Source: Gracilariopsis chorda (taxonomy: Eukaryota > Rhodophyta > Florideophyceae > Gracilariales > Gracilariaceae). From it: a stretch of 64,000 bases of DNA. A program made the translations under genes and the position numbers. Where the stretch lies: assembly GCA_003194525.1 (NCBI GenBank), contig NBIV01000002.1, positions 62,001 through 126,000 on the forward strand. The letters run 5' to 3'. Shown piece after piece: positions 11,578-21,992 of this stretch (the first letter of the stretch is position 1; every line of letters starts with the position of its first letter). The notes below the pieces were generated by a model. It saw only the letters and a list, made by a program, of their open reading frames with translations, ran no database searches and was not told the DNA's origin.

Positions 11578-12558
11578 TCACCACCAAAACCAAAAGCGGC
11601 TGAACGGCGTCCACAATCGAAACACGCTAAGCGAGAATCGAGTACCAATAGGTAACGGTTGCCCCAAAGGCGCGGCCCCAAATCGGGCATTGGCTACCAG
11701 CAGCCGTCCCGCGCCAACAGCCACGGAGGTAGGCGTATCAAAGCTATCCGAAGTCACATTACGTACAAAGCGCACTGAAATAGGTGCCGAAGCACGCTGA
11801 ACGACGCGCCAAATGGAGGTGAGATTCTGCGAGTTCTGCGCGACAAACAGCGTAGCAACGGTGCGATAGCCGTTATGATAGACAATGTCAAGCCCATCAG
11901 CGCCTGGCAAAGCGCCGTCAGGTATGAGTTGTTGCGTTTGATTGGTGGTGAGATCGGTGTAGAAAAGCGCTTGTTGATTGGTATTGGCGATAATTAGGCC
12001 GGATGCAAAGCGCACAATTCCGTTGGCAGAGAAGACAAATGGGGCGACAGGAAAGGTTTCTGGGGGAAGAGAAATGGTTGAATAGCGGCACTGTGGTAGC
12101 GCGGCTATGTCAAGAACGTAGACGTTGCCCAGGAAGGAATCGGTGAAGTAGGCGAAGCGACGATCCGAGGTGACGTCGTTGACAAAGGCGCCGGGGGGAG
12201 CATCGCAGGCTGCGAGTGCTGTGCCGGACGAAAAGCGGTACACAAACATGGGTGCGGACTGGGCGGAGTCGCCAATTGCTCCGCCGCCCGCCACGAAGAG
12301 ATGCTCATTCTGAAGCGAGAGGCCCAGCGCGGTGCGCGAGGAGTTTGGGGGGACGACAGTGGCGAGCAAGTTTGTGGCCGCGTCTAGAAGAAAGATTGAG
12401 GCGGATCGCGCATCGGAGATGAGGAAGAGCGAGCCGGCGGCGTGGGATATGGCCTCCGCTTGGGCGCGGGGAGGAAGCGCTACGGAACTGGCGTGGGCGC
12501 TTGCTGAAAGCGCGAGCGAGAGCGCGGTGATGGAGAGGGAGAGGGAGAGGGCGTGCAT
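11578..12558 (-). CDS. Secreted SMP-30/gluconolactonase-like beta-propeller protein
   Basis: A 326-residue single-exon gene. I chose the ATG at 12558 because it starts a clear signal peptide (MHALSLSLSITALSLALS, with likely cleavage after SAHA near residue 23); the open frame continues upstream without another ATG. The rest has short repeated beta-strand blocks typical of SMP-30, gluconolactonase or NHL six-bladed propellers, including FVNDVTSD..FAYFTDS near residue 125 (like the family's NDV..D..YFTD), GADGLDIV near 230 and PTSVAVGAGRLLVAN near 290. Such proteins are secreted, often lactone hydrolases or binding scaffolds, and the substrate cannot be told here. It ends with an unusual aromatic tail (FSRFWFWW). 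It lies on the same strand as the cysteine-rich gene about 670 bp upstream. The family call is by motif only. Confidence 0.7.
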   Translation of the reverse strand: MHALSLSLSITALSLALSASAHASSVALPPRAQAEAISHAAGSLFLISDARSASIFLLDAATNLLATVVPPNSSRTALGLSLQNEHLFVAGGGAIGDSAQSAPMFVYRFSSGTALAACDAPPGAFVNDVTSDRRFAYFTDSFLGNVYVLDIAALPQCRYSTISLPPETFPVAPFVFSANGIVRFASGLIIANTNQQALFYTDLTTNQTQQLIPDGALPGADGLDIVYHNGYRTVATLFVAQNSQNLTSIWRVVQRASAPISVRFVRNVTSDSFDTPTSVAVGAGRLLVANARFGAAPLGQPLPIGTRFSLSVFRLWTPFSRFWFWW

Positions 12559-13224
12559 TGTGGACGGGGGCGCTTGGGGCGTGGCGGGGAAGAGGATCTG
12601 CTCTCGACGGAGGGCGCGGCGAGGCAACGGCGCTTTAGAAGGCGTGCCGGAGCTGGACGGCGCGCCGCGCAGGCGGCGTCGAAACGCCAAGTCGAAACGA
12701 AACGCAGCCGTTCCGACAGCGTGACGCGGTCGCGCAGATCAACGCGCAGCCTGCGAGCACTGCTGCTGCCGCCCATTGGGCAGCGCTCGCAACGCGGACA
12801 AGTGTGCGCGTGCACGGGGAGATACAGAAGATCATTTCTATTTGGTGCACACTTCGCAGTCGCAACGACATTCAAACTGTGTTTGAGCTTAGTATCTTCA
12901 GTGGTCGAGCATTGCTTGCAGCTTTGCCAGCAGGCTGCGAAGAGTAACTACTTGCGCCGCTTGTCAGGAGTGTTCACGTGGGTAAGGGCCGTTAACCCTT
13001 ACCCAGGAACGATGGGTTGACATTTGCCATGGGAGGTGGGAAGGAGACAAAACGGAGAACACCAACAGCGCAAATCGGAACCGAGAAGACGACCCCGACG
13101 GAGCAAGCAGACGCTCCAAACGGAGACAACATGTGCCTGTGCCTGCACGTTGCAGACACCCACTTCCCGCCATTTCCAACAAAAACTACATTCTCGGTTC
13201 CTCAACTGCCATTCGCGCCTGTCG
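12559..13224. other. Intergenic region between two minus-strand secreted-protein genes
   Basis: About 670 bp that must hold the 3' end of the cysteine-rich gene and the promoter of the SMP-30-like gene. The half next to the SMP-30-like gene is very GC-rich. The rest holds the 9-bp hairpin listed separately. Open frames here overlap one another on both strands and look like shadows. Confidence 0.5.
12980..13004. repeat. Perfect 9-bp inverted repeat between host genes
   Basis: GGGTAAGGG (12980-12988) and CCCTTACCC (12996-13004) are exact reverse complements with a 7-nt spacer. The centre reads GTTAACCCTT and is related to the GGGTTAACCC palindromes at 39574 and elsewhere between host genes. 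It could be a transcription-factor site or an mRNA 3' hairpin of the gene to its right. Confidence 0.6.
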
Positions 13225-14046
13225 TCAAGAAACGCACACGCCGTTCTCCGCGCAGCGCAGCGGCGGCGCGCACGCCCAGAACGGGTCCAGTCCGCAGCGC
13301 TCGCCCTCCGCCCGTCCGGCGAAGCACTTGCGCGCGCCGTTGTCGCCGACGCACTGCAGCCCGTGCTCGCACAAAACGTCCTCCTCCCCGCAGTCCTCGC
13401 CCTCCCCGACGACACGCACGCACAGTTCGTCCACGCACGACAGTGTCTGCTCGCACACAAAGTACGGGTCTTCCTGCGGACACGCCTCTCCCAACCCCTG
13501 CTTCCTGAAGCAGTTTCGTCGCCACGGCTCGCCGATGCAGTGCAGGCCGTCCGCGCAGACCTCGTTGTCAGTGTTGCATTCGCCGCCTTCCATGATGTTC
13601 ACCTGTTTGCACACTCCGTTCACGCAGCTGAGCTCCTCGCGACACACCCAGAACGGCTCGTCTTCCGGGCAAAGTCCGCCTTTGTATTGTTTCATAAAGC
13701 ACTTTGTGTCGCCCTCGTTTCCAATGCACCTCAACTTGCCCGCGCAAACAGCCGTGCTTCCGTTGCATCGATCGCCCTCATGCCCGATAAACACGCATGT
13801 AGAATTTTGGCAACTTAGAGAGTCCTCGCACATCCAGAACGGATCAAGCCCACATTTCTCGCCTCGCGACCGTTTGCGAAAGCATTTCCGATTACCTTCT
13901 TCACCGACGCAACTCAGCCCCGCCGCGCACCAGTACGGTTCGTCGTCACATGCCTCCCCTGCTTCTAGCGCTGTCTGTCGCTCCTTCGTTACTAGTGCTC
14001 CGATAGACACGCTTAACATAAAGCTCAACAAAGCCACTTGCTTCAT
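13225..14046 (-). CDS. Secreted cysteine-rich repeat protein (eight 4-Cys modules)
   Basis: A 273-residue single-exon gene. The ATG at 14046 is preferred over an in-frame ATG at 14100 because it begins a signal peptide (MKQVALLSFMLSVSIGA). The mature part is eight consecutive modules of 26-34 residues, each starting G[ED].C and holding four cysteines, 32 in all. Modules alternate between type A, with L.CVG..G.RKCF.K, and type B, with DPFW.C...LSC....C, so the protein is four A-B pairs. The pattern suggests disulfide-stapled mini-domains of an extracellular protein, loosely reminiscent of dickkopf or prokineticin-like knots, but I do not recognise the family. One module has an NST glycosylation sequon. 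Internal duplication is obvious at protein level. Function unknown. Confidence 0.8.
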   Translation of the reverse strand: MKQVALLSFMLSVSIGALVTKERQTALEAGEACDDEPYWCAAGLSCVGEEGNRKCFRKRSRGEKCGLDPFWMCEDSLSCQNSTCVFIGHEGDRCNGSTAVCAGKLRCIGNEGDTKCFMKQYKGGLCPEDEPFWVCREELSCVNGVCKQVNIMEGGECNTDNEVCADGLHCIGEPWRRNCFRKQGLGEACPQEDPYFVCEQTLSCVDELCVRVVGEGEDCGEEDVLCEHGLQCVGDNGARKCFAGRAEGERCGLDPFWACAPPLRCAENGVCVS

Positions 14047-16572
14047 ATTTGCACAACGTCCAACGTTCGTCCTGGCTTCATCTCCAAAGCTCCGTCTCAT
14101 TCGTCTTCATCGTCCTTAAATGCTTCTCCGAAATCGCCTCCAAACAACGCTTCACACCTGGCGACCCCCAAAATCATTTCAACCCCAATAATCCCAAGTC
14201 GTGTGTTTCCGACAACCCATCGTTCCAACATCTCACCTTTCTATCTTACCCTCTTTGCGCTTTTCCACAATCTCCACAAATCACCCCTTCCCCGTGGCTC
14301 CTGTGATTCTTTTGCAGCGCATCGTGTTTATTTATGAAACGGTACACAGCTTTTCATTCTGAACAGAAAAGAAATCACCACGTCGGTCCCTGCGCGGCAT
14401 AACGTTCTCGTTTATTGTATGCTAGCATTGTCATTCCATCTCTTGTGACCGCCTCCCTACTCCATTTTAATCTCCACCTGCGCTCACACACTTGTGCTTG
14501 CCACTCGGTGAGACCATTTACATCTTAATTCGTTGGTGCAAAACACACACCATCTTCCACTCTTGCAATAAAACCCCACTCCATTGCCTTTCATCTACAC
14601 CCTCATTAAAATCTCCCACAACGGCCGCGAAGGGAAACCACACCAGCGGTCAGAACAAGCGTCAGCCGTATGCCCCCTCATTTTTCACAAAGCTTCATCT
14701 TGAACAGCAAGTTCTTATTTTGCTCATCTCTCCCGCCGTTGTAATTCACCCACTCATCCATGTTCACCTCTGTTCTATTGTTTACACCATCTCGCGTTCG
14801 TCTCGTGAGCTCACTCATTCCAAAATCGAGACCTTTCGACTTGTGGAAACCCTGGGGTCCGCTGGCCCCCAACAGGAAGCTCCTGATGGCGCGTTTGTTT
14901 ACAGAGGCCGTATCCCAGGTATTCTTCTATTATTGGCTCTAGGCGCCTGATTACCACTCCTCCTTGAAGCAGACTCAATCGCTGATGTATTTCATTTTGA
15001 TTCCATTGACGGAAGTTCGGCACACCTCGACGGGCAGAGTGCATGACATGCACATTGTGCCCTGGGGCTCGCTGACGGTCCCGCGTCCCTCATGTATTAC
15101 ATGCTTCGGTCACTTTCTCTGCACTTTGTGAGCAACGTTTCCTCTGGAAAATTTCCTGACACACAAACAGAGAAGCGGACACTTTTTCACTGACTAGCGC
15201 AAATCTGTTAATCCGTTGTGCGATATGTCCTCTTCTCTTTGACACGGCACATCGGACTGTTTTTCCCAGCCGACGAAGGGAGCAACACTGTCGTGACGTA
15301 CAGACTGTTTCCACGACATGAAAAAGGAGGCATGTGAGAAGCGCTCTCTTATAAGAGTGCCTGCGACTGCCCGTCTGGTTCCTGCGTAGCCTTGTAGATA
15401 TAAGTGTTGCAAACTGTTCTCGTACAGAGAGGCACTCTAAAAAAGAATAAGGGGTCCCTTGAAGCTTTGGAACAAGCGCATTAGATTCCCTCAGTAACTA
15501 GAAACGGCATCATCACGAGCCATTATCTTTCCCTGATCTGGCATCGAGACGATTTCCTGTACCCTTCCTAGGATGTACTATTCTCGTAAAGGGTTGTGGA
15601 GTGAACACGAGAGTCGGAAAATCAAAGCCTCAATTCAGAAAGCAGCTCAGTGCATGTTGATTCATTTCCAGCAGTATCTTGAGTATCGTGGTTTCTGTCA
15701 GCCCAAAGCGGGTGGACAACCAACTTGGTGAGGTATAGAGAATAAACTTTGAGGACTTGAGGGAGCAATCCCCGATTCGCAATAGCAGCAAGCCATTGTG
15801 TAGACTCTATTGCTGTTGTTCCTCTTGGTTATGTTCTCGTTACCTTGAAGGTGTAGAGTAGGAACACTAGATCTAGCACTAAGTAGTAAAGCAAGATCAG
15901 ATAGCGGAATGCGCAGCAGGTCTCGCGCAGAAGCAAGTGGAGCGAATCTTTTAATTGGACAATAAAGCACAACCTAATGGACGTATGTCAACACCCTCCC
16001 TGTTCGCAACGCAGATGGTCTAACAAACAAGACCGGCCAAGGTACAATTCAAAACATATCGGGGTAGAAAGAGTGATTCCAAAACCAGGGCAAATCCCAA
16101 TAGATACCATTTGGTCCAGTAGCAAGATATGAACCCAAAATTACCAGGCTGCACATGGCGCATTTATTGTGTGTGATATAAATAACAGCGTTATCTCTCA
16201 AGCCATTGGCAAATACTGACCTGTATTAACAGAGAGGGAGCAGATTGTAACGGAACGCATTGTGAAAAGCGAGACGTGCGCAGAGCACTTTTTGGATGGT
16301 GGAGCAGGTTCGTGGAACAAATAGTACAACACGCAGACATGCACGTGCCGGCGCACTGTACTACAGCGTTGGAAATGACGATGCATGATTAGTACAGCAA
16401 TACAGTGGCAAGTACACGGGCCATATTGGCCATGCAGTTTATTTATTTTGACAGCGAATATACGCGTGTCGTGTATTCAAACGTTTTAGTGCTTACGTAA
16501 CAGCCATTGGCGCATATTGTCGTGTCATCTGTTCAAATTCTGACGCATTACAAGTATTCATTTCAAGAAGGG
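14047..16572. other. Gene-poor stretch between the cysteine-rich gene and element D
   Basis: Holds the promoter of the cysteine-rich gene at its left end and ends at the target duplication of element D. Open frames at 14492-14950 and 15698-15970 have no motif and overlap others on both strands. No RNA gene or mobile element was recognised. Confidence 0.5.
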
Positions 16573-16577
16573 GTTTG

Positions 16578-16933
16578 TGTGAATGTGTGGCTGTAAGCTG
16601 TACTTTCACGTGAGCTCCCACATGGGTGGAAGCTGCAGTACCAGCTAGAGTAATTTTATTTAGTCTAGCTACTACACCGTCTCGGTCTCCACCCTTGAGG
16701 AACAAGACAGACAAGTAGAAGATTAGCAGTAAAGGACCATACGGTTGTCCGTATCCGGCTGCATACAGAGGCTGTTGTCAGCTCTGGTCTTCTAAGTCTA
16801 TCCTACTCTACCGCATCGCTCTATCGTAGCTACTTCGACCTACAGGTTACCGCATACCAATTGTAGTCTAAACCTACAGGATTGCGCCTACCACTGTGCC
16901 AGCGCAAAGGGCCCGTCATCGGAGAAATCATAA
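16578..16933 (+). repeat. 5' LTR of element D
   Basis: 356 bp beginning TGTGAATGTG and matching 33990-34345 over its full length with about 3% differences. It is preceded by the GTTTG target duplication. Confidence 0.9.
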
Positions 16934-16965
16934 ATCCGGATTCGGTTTCTTCGTAGTACTACCTC

Positions 16966-18847
16966 ATGGCGGGCAGTTCTAACGACGCGCGTAACGCGCA
17001 ACGGGACACACTTCTCAAGCGTCTGGATAATTTCAATTCTCGTGACTATGTGTCAAGTTCCGTTTCGGACCTGGCGAAGTATTTGTTGAATCTGTATCCA
17101 GCTGATGGGACGCACAACACCGAAATGGTACAGGCAGACATCGAAGCAATTCTACCAGCATCGGTCGTCATACTCAGCCGAGAAACCTTCCGTCATGGTA
17201 CATATGCAGTGGTACTACTGCACGACTCCGCACGGTTTTTCAACGCTTTCCCGATTCCACTGACCGTCTTGGAATCTCTCACCGCTACCGATCGGGCTAG
17301 TTGAACCATTATGGAATTTGTGTGGATTGCCTCCACATATGATTACGAAAAGACGCAGACCCTCGAAATGGTCGAAGCCTACAGGAAGATTCGTTTTTCG
17401 AATCCATACTACGCCCAACAACCTGGATACCATTCTCCTCTCCAACCTCCGCCGTCTTTCCACGTGCAGAATCAGCACTCTCCGCATTCGGTTGCCCAAA
17501 ACGAGACCACTGGGAACCAGAACGGAATTGCTCCAAGTGCACCGACCGCACAAGGAATCCACCAAGGTACTCTTCCACCCTCAGGACATATGACCGCTTC
17601 GGTTTCCCCACAGTATCCCACTAGAGATACATCGAAAAAGGCTGCATCTATTGCGACCTACTTCAAGGATTCGAAGTTCACTGGTTCCAAAGAACAGTCA
17701 ATTCGGTACACCCTTAGGGACTTCGAAGTTTGCGCTCACCAGTTCGAGCTTTCGCAAGAACAGCGCCAGAAGTTCTTAGTGAACATCTTTGGTGGACCCG
17801 CTCGGGACTTCTTCTTCGAGAACACCGCACCGGATATGTCTTTTCAGGCAATGGTGAAGGTCATGCTCAACGAGTATGATAATGACGCTCGTCAACTCGC
17901 CGCACAGGCAGAGTTGGAACGCATCCCATCGATCAGGTGATGAAGGACAAAGAACTGACCGACTCTGATTCAGGTTTGACCAAATTGGTTGACAAGATCA
18001 ATGCCCTTACTCCTCAGGCTCCCCCACAATTCCGTTCGGATGAGCACAAGAAACAGTTCCTACGTAAGGCCGTTCTTACCCAATCTTGGGCAGAGACTCC
18101 TATATCGCAGATGACTACCGCTAGGTTCACCTTTAATAGGTTTGTTACCGCTCTTAGGGAACAAATCCAATTAGAGGAAGATAAGAAGACCCTCTCTGGT
18201 GGTGCCTCATACTCCTCTACCGGTACATTCTACCAGCAATATGGTATACCTCCCAACCGCTACAAGGGCCGTTTTCGGACGCCTAACAAACGCCGCAACC
18301 TCATCGGAAAAGATGGCAAGCGTATGCAGTGCCATATATGTGGAAGCGAAGACCACTTCGCCAAGGACCATCCAACTGGTTCGAGGTTCAACCGCATTCG
18401 GAATAATGTAGCTCAATCCCTCAAACAGGGAACACCAGCTATCCACGTCCTTTCAGAGGTCGTTAACGCCCTAGGGGAAGATGAAACTTCATCTGAATCC
18501 GATCCGGAACCACAAGAGACAACAGATTTGGAAACGTTCTACGCGATGACATCTACTGACCACTTGGATGAACCGAATACCTCAGAGGAAATTAATCTGA
18601 CCAACCATATGGACGAAAGGGAATTCCAGACGCATCTGTCTTCCACAACTTCTTCACCTCCTATGGTTAACATCGTGCCGAGGAAGCAGGTTCGCTTCAA
18701 GAACCGTTCGGATTTTCGTCAGGATGCCTAGAAGGTGCGCTTGCTCCTAGACATCCAATTAAGGTGTCTGCCCACCGCAGCACCGTCCCCAGGCGCAAAC
18801 GCTTCGAGCGTAACCGGCACAGGAAGGAAGTCGTAGACCTCACTCCT
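16966..18847 (+). pseudogene. gag: gag (and start of protease region) of element D
   Basis: Begins MAGSSNDARN about 30 bases past the LTR. A central region with RYTLRDFEVCAHQFELS and FVTALREQIQLEE resembles copia-type capsid (retrotran_gag) sequence. Near 18330-18375 is a zinc-knuckle-like CHICGSEDHFAKDH, followed by an acidic linker typical of the junction to protease. The frame is broken a few times. Coding sequence is cut at 18847 by the insertion of element B and resumes at 30440. Confidence 0.8.
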
Positions 18848-18852
18848 GTCTA
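18848..18852. repeat. Left target duplication of element B
   Basis: GTCTA directly precedes the TG of the left LTR of B and is repeated exactly at 30440-30444 after the right LTR. It marks the integration point in element D. Confidence 0.95.
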
Positions 18853-19765
18853 TGTGGTGCAATCCCGGTGTGGGAAAGGCACCCAAGGCAGCTCGAAGCC
18901 TTGCTCTCTTGGAGAGGTAGGCCCAGCTGGGTAGAGCCCTCCGTGTCCCGTATGGCGGGTGTAACTCCGTCGGGAGCCTGGATGTACCTCGGAGGTTTAG
19001 GGGTTAGAACGGGTCGGAACCACGGCTGGTCCGGAAGTAGCCTGCGAACAGGGGAACAAAAGAGGGAAAGGGACCACCCGACGGGGGCGTGCGGAAAGCG
19101 GGAACAGACCCCGGAGGGGGGTGCCGATACACACACACGAACACGCACCGCGCGGCGGTTAGGGGATATGAGGGGAAGAGATGGTCTCACGGTCTCACGA
19201 CACACGTCAGTAATATCAATACCCAAAACTGGGGCGGAGATAGGGCCTGTACGGGCGGTCACACGACAACAATGAATACCACGAGTGGTCACAACCCACT
19301 GGGTACGACGAGCACGGTCTCCTCGGTGGTGCGAGTCGGGTGAAACTATCGGGCAAGCGGTGTACCTCCGCGAGGAGTTAGACACTTCGCATGGCGAATA
19401 GAGTCAGAGCCGAACTCTTGTTACTTTTCTTGGTGAGCTCGCCGTCGTGCGGCCGACGCTCAAGTACTAGCTCAGTGCAGTACAGTAGGTAGTGCACTAG
19501 CCTAAGTAAAATTAACCCCTAAACTACACTAAAATAAGTAGCCGTTTTGGGCCTCCTGGCCGGGGCTGTAGCCACGTGTCCACCACCCTTGCCAGGCAAG
19601 TACCACAAAATATGAATGTTCCCATAACCACCCTGGGTAACCCGACCGCTAATTAGCCCGGTAAACGGGGGCTAAAATTCATGCATCCCGCTTCATCGCT
19701 CGCCCCGAGTACACCTCAGATATGAGTTTCACCATCGCCCGTACGCGGGAATGTATTGCACTACA
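18853..19765 (-). repeat. 3' LTR of element B (left copy)
   Basis: 913 bp, TGTGGTGCAATCCC to GAATGTATTGCACTACA on the plus strand, with an 11-bp terminal inverted repeat carrying one mismatch (TGTGGTGCAAT / ATTGCACTACA). It matches 29527-30439 almost perfectly. It contains CACGTGTCCA at 19573-19582, shared exactly with the LTR of element A. Confidence 0.97.
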
Positions 19766-19779
19766 CATCCCCTCCTTAA
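19766..19779 (-). other. Polypurine tract of element B
   Basis: On the element's sense (minus) strand TTAAGGAGGGGATG lies immediately before the 3' LTR, the expected plus-strand primer site. Confidence 0.75.
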
Positions 19780-19828
19780 GGGCCGAAAACGAACGTGAGT
19801 ATAGGCGTGAGGAGATGAGGCGCGAGGG

Positions 19829-19836
19829 TATAAATA
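19829..19836 (+). promoter_or_regulatory. TATA box before aORF of element B
   Basis: A canonical TATAAATA on the plus strand, 112 bases upstream of the presumed aORF ATG at 19941 and about 60 bases inside the left LTR boundary. It would drive transcription opposite to gag-pol. Elements A and C have TATA-like boxes at 100 and 111 bases. Confidence 0.6.
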
Positions 19837-19940
19837 GTCCCGACAAGGGAATCGCCGAGATACCGGTCCCCCGTACCAACACGGTTACAACTGATCAACC
19901 CTCAGTACCTTCTTCAACAGACTCTGCGCCCCTCTCTACT

Positions 19941-21656
19941 ATGACCAACACTCCGTTTTCGAACAACCCGCCTGCGGGCGCCCCGCAGGGGACTTCCGCG
20001 AGCGGACAACCTTCCTTCGCGACGCCGGGGTCGCGGGTTCGTCACCCAACCTCTGGGTTCCTCTCCTTGCCTCTGCCTGGAGGATCGTCTCATGTTCCAA
20101 CCTTGGATGCCTCGGATGCCGCGAGTATCGCCGCCTGGAATTCCGCTCAAGCGATACCGATCACTGCGACCGCCGCCGGCTGGGAGTCACCATCGACACT
20201 TTGGGCCCGCAATCCCCGGGAAGACGCTCTCCTCTTTTCGCGTGCGCCCTGGTTCCACCCCACATGGGTTTCCGACTCGGACCTCATCGACTCCTATGTG
20301 GAGGAGGGCGAGCTCCCAGGGGGACTAGGCCGGGATTTGGTCGACTCCTTCGACTGGAGGACGCGTATCGCGGTAGAGCCACAGTTCCTCGCACGGAAGC
20401 GCACCAGATATGGTTTCGAGACGCTGAATGAAGCCCGTGCCGGGATGGCCAAGGTCGCCTACGACCGTCTCGCCCGCGCGAGTTATCCGGATGAGCTGAT
20501 ACCAACGGAATACAGCTTTGACCTCTCGCGGTACCGTACCTACGGTGAAGTCTCATACTGCGAGAACCTTGCTGCCTACCAGCCATCTACACCGTTCCGG
20601 TCCACTCCAATAGAAGCCGGGATGCTCCTCTGGAGGCGCCCAATTCTGCGTGCAGAGTTCCGATATCTTCGTCGTCCGAATCATCGCGGATCCTTCTTCG
20701 ACCGACTCCGGTTTGAGCGAAAGGCGCGCTCCCGCTTCGGGTTCCTGGTACCATACCAAAATCTCGAGGTCGAGAGGCTCCGTCCATCCGCGATGCGTGG
20801 CCGGTATGCACCTCTTCCCCATTGGTGGAGCAGGTTCGAAGTCCCGAGGGGATGCTTTGCGGAGATGCCTCCGTGCCTCAGCTACATCGGTTCACGATTA
20901 ATCAACAATCCGGATTCCGGTTACTGGACTCTCTTTCTCGCCGAATGGGCTGCTCGCGTTGCCGCATTTCTCCTCTGGGAGGTGTACGACAAGAACCGTC
21001 TGTGGTACATTCCTCCTCACCTACGCCAGGTTATCCGCCGATTGGATCTTTATATCCCTCTGGGATCCGAAGCCAATGTGGATGAGCTTCAGTGCCTTCT
21101 GAACACCATCGATATGGTTAACTGGGATACAGTCCCAGTCTCCAACGTCCCTGACGGTGAGCCTTCCAGGCATGATCGCTCTCCAGGCCGGAGAAATCCA
21201 AACGCTGGCAACTTCGTCTTCTATGACCCTTGGGAGGTATCCGTGACTTCACGGGCTCACGCGCTAGCGTTACGCGATGTACCACGCTCCGTTCCGCGAG
21301 GCCACCCGGTTGGGTTCATGTTTTCCGATGACTGGCACGGTTCCTACGAGGATGATCCAATGGTGGATGACGACCCCGATGAGGTGGAGGAGGCCGTAGC
21401 CCCGGGAGCGGCGATGGTCGACGATCTCGACGGATCCGGCCAGCATGTGGCTGCTCCAGATGGCTGGAATATGGCCGCCAGTGCGGCTGCTTCTCCGTCT
21501 ACCGCATCTCCGGTCCCCGTGGACCCTCAGGCCGTTGCCCTCAGGGCTCACCTCCAGTCCATTGGAGTGGTTGCGCCTTCCAACCTCACCAGCGTGAGCG
21601 AGTTATTGGCTTTCACGTCTGCGAACTACCAACCGCCAACGAGCGGCTCATCCTAA
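19941..21656 (+). CDS. Reverse-oriented extra gene (aORF) of element B, intact
   Basis: A 571-residue open frame opposite to gag-pol, between the LTR and the chromodomain end of pol. The frame is open back to 19722 inside the LTR, but I place the start at the ATG after the TATA box (MTNTPFSNN), which matches the start position in element C. A P/S/G-rich N-terminus (1-85) is followed by conserved blocks: APWFHP (about 102-107), DWRTRIA, YGEVSYCENL, RPILRAEFRYL (about 233-243), GRYAPLPHWW (about 287-296), EWAARVAAFLLWEVYD (about 335-350), RLWYIPP (about 353-359), LDLYIPL, FYDPWE and HPVGF. An acidic segment DDPMVDDDPDEVEE near 471 precedes a short C-terminal helical motif. Homologues sit in the same place in elements A and C. 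No signal peptide, membrane segment or known domain was recognised, and function is unknown. Confidence 0.88.
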   Translation: MTNTPFSNNPPAGAPQGTSASGQPSFATPGSRVRHPTSGFLSLPLPGGSSHVPTLDASDAASIAAWNSAQAIPITATAAGWESPSTLWARNPREDALLFSRAPWFHPTWVSDSDLIDSYVEEGELPGGLGRDLVDSFDWRTRIAVEPQFLARKRTRYGFETLNEARAGMAKVAYDRLARASYPDELIPTEYSFDLSRYRTYGEVSYCENLAAYQPSTPFRSTPIEAGMLLWRRPILRAEFRYLRRPNHRGSFFDRLRFERKARSRFGFLVPYQNLEVERLRPSAMRGRYAPLPHWWSRFEVPRGCFAEMPPCLSYIGSRLINNPDSGYWTLFLAEWAARVAAFLLWEVYDKNRLWYIPPHLRQVIRRLDLYIPLGSEANVDELQCLLNTIDMVNWDTVPVSNVPDGEPSRHDRSPGRRNPNAGNFVFYDPWEVSVTSRAHALALRDVPRSVPRGHPVGFMFSDDWHGSYEDDPMVDDDPDEVEEAVAPGAAMVDDLDGSGQHVAAPDGWNMAASAAASPSTASPVPVDPQAVALRAHLQSIGVVAPSNLTSVSELLAFTSANYQPPTSGSS

Positions 21657-21992
21657 GTCAGGATCCTGGACCGTGGCACACACACCTGATATAGGTTAGC
21701 GCTTAACGCTCCATAGCTTGTGGTAAACGACTTCCTTCTTCTATATCCGTATGTCCGGACTCTTCTTTTTCTTCTTCATAGCATCTTCATGCTGGACCGC
21801 TAGGCGTTATTCTTCATTAAACCGTTACTTCGGTCGGACCGCTAGGCGGTGTGACGTCCAATGACCATTGGTTTCCCTATCCAGTCCATTACTTCGTGTA
21901 ACCTTCTGTAGCCAGATCTCTTCCTGTGTCCTCTTCTCTTCGGAGACTTCTCTTCCGTCTTCGGAATCTTCTGCATAGTGCAGTGTATCGTC
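21657..21992. other. Convergent spacer between aORF and pol of element B
   Basis: The 336-bp gap where the aORF (plus) and pol (minus) end towards each other. It is rich in CTT/TCTT runs and would have to hold the aORF polyadenylation signal. No further gene is seen. The matching gap in element A (6805-6995) is about 190 bp. Confidence 0.6.

Noticed and set aside
18868-19275. Long frames inside the LTR copies of element B (also near 29491-29949)
   Set aside because: They lie wholly in LTR sequence, overlap on both strands and are duplicated only because the LTR is.
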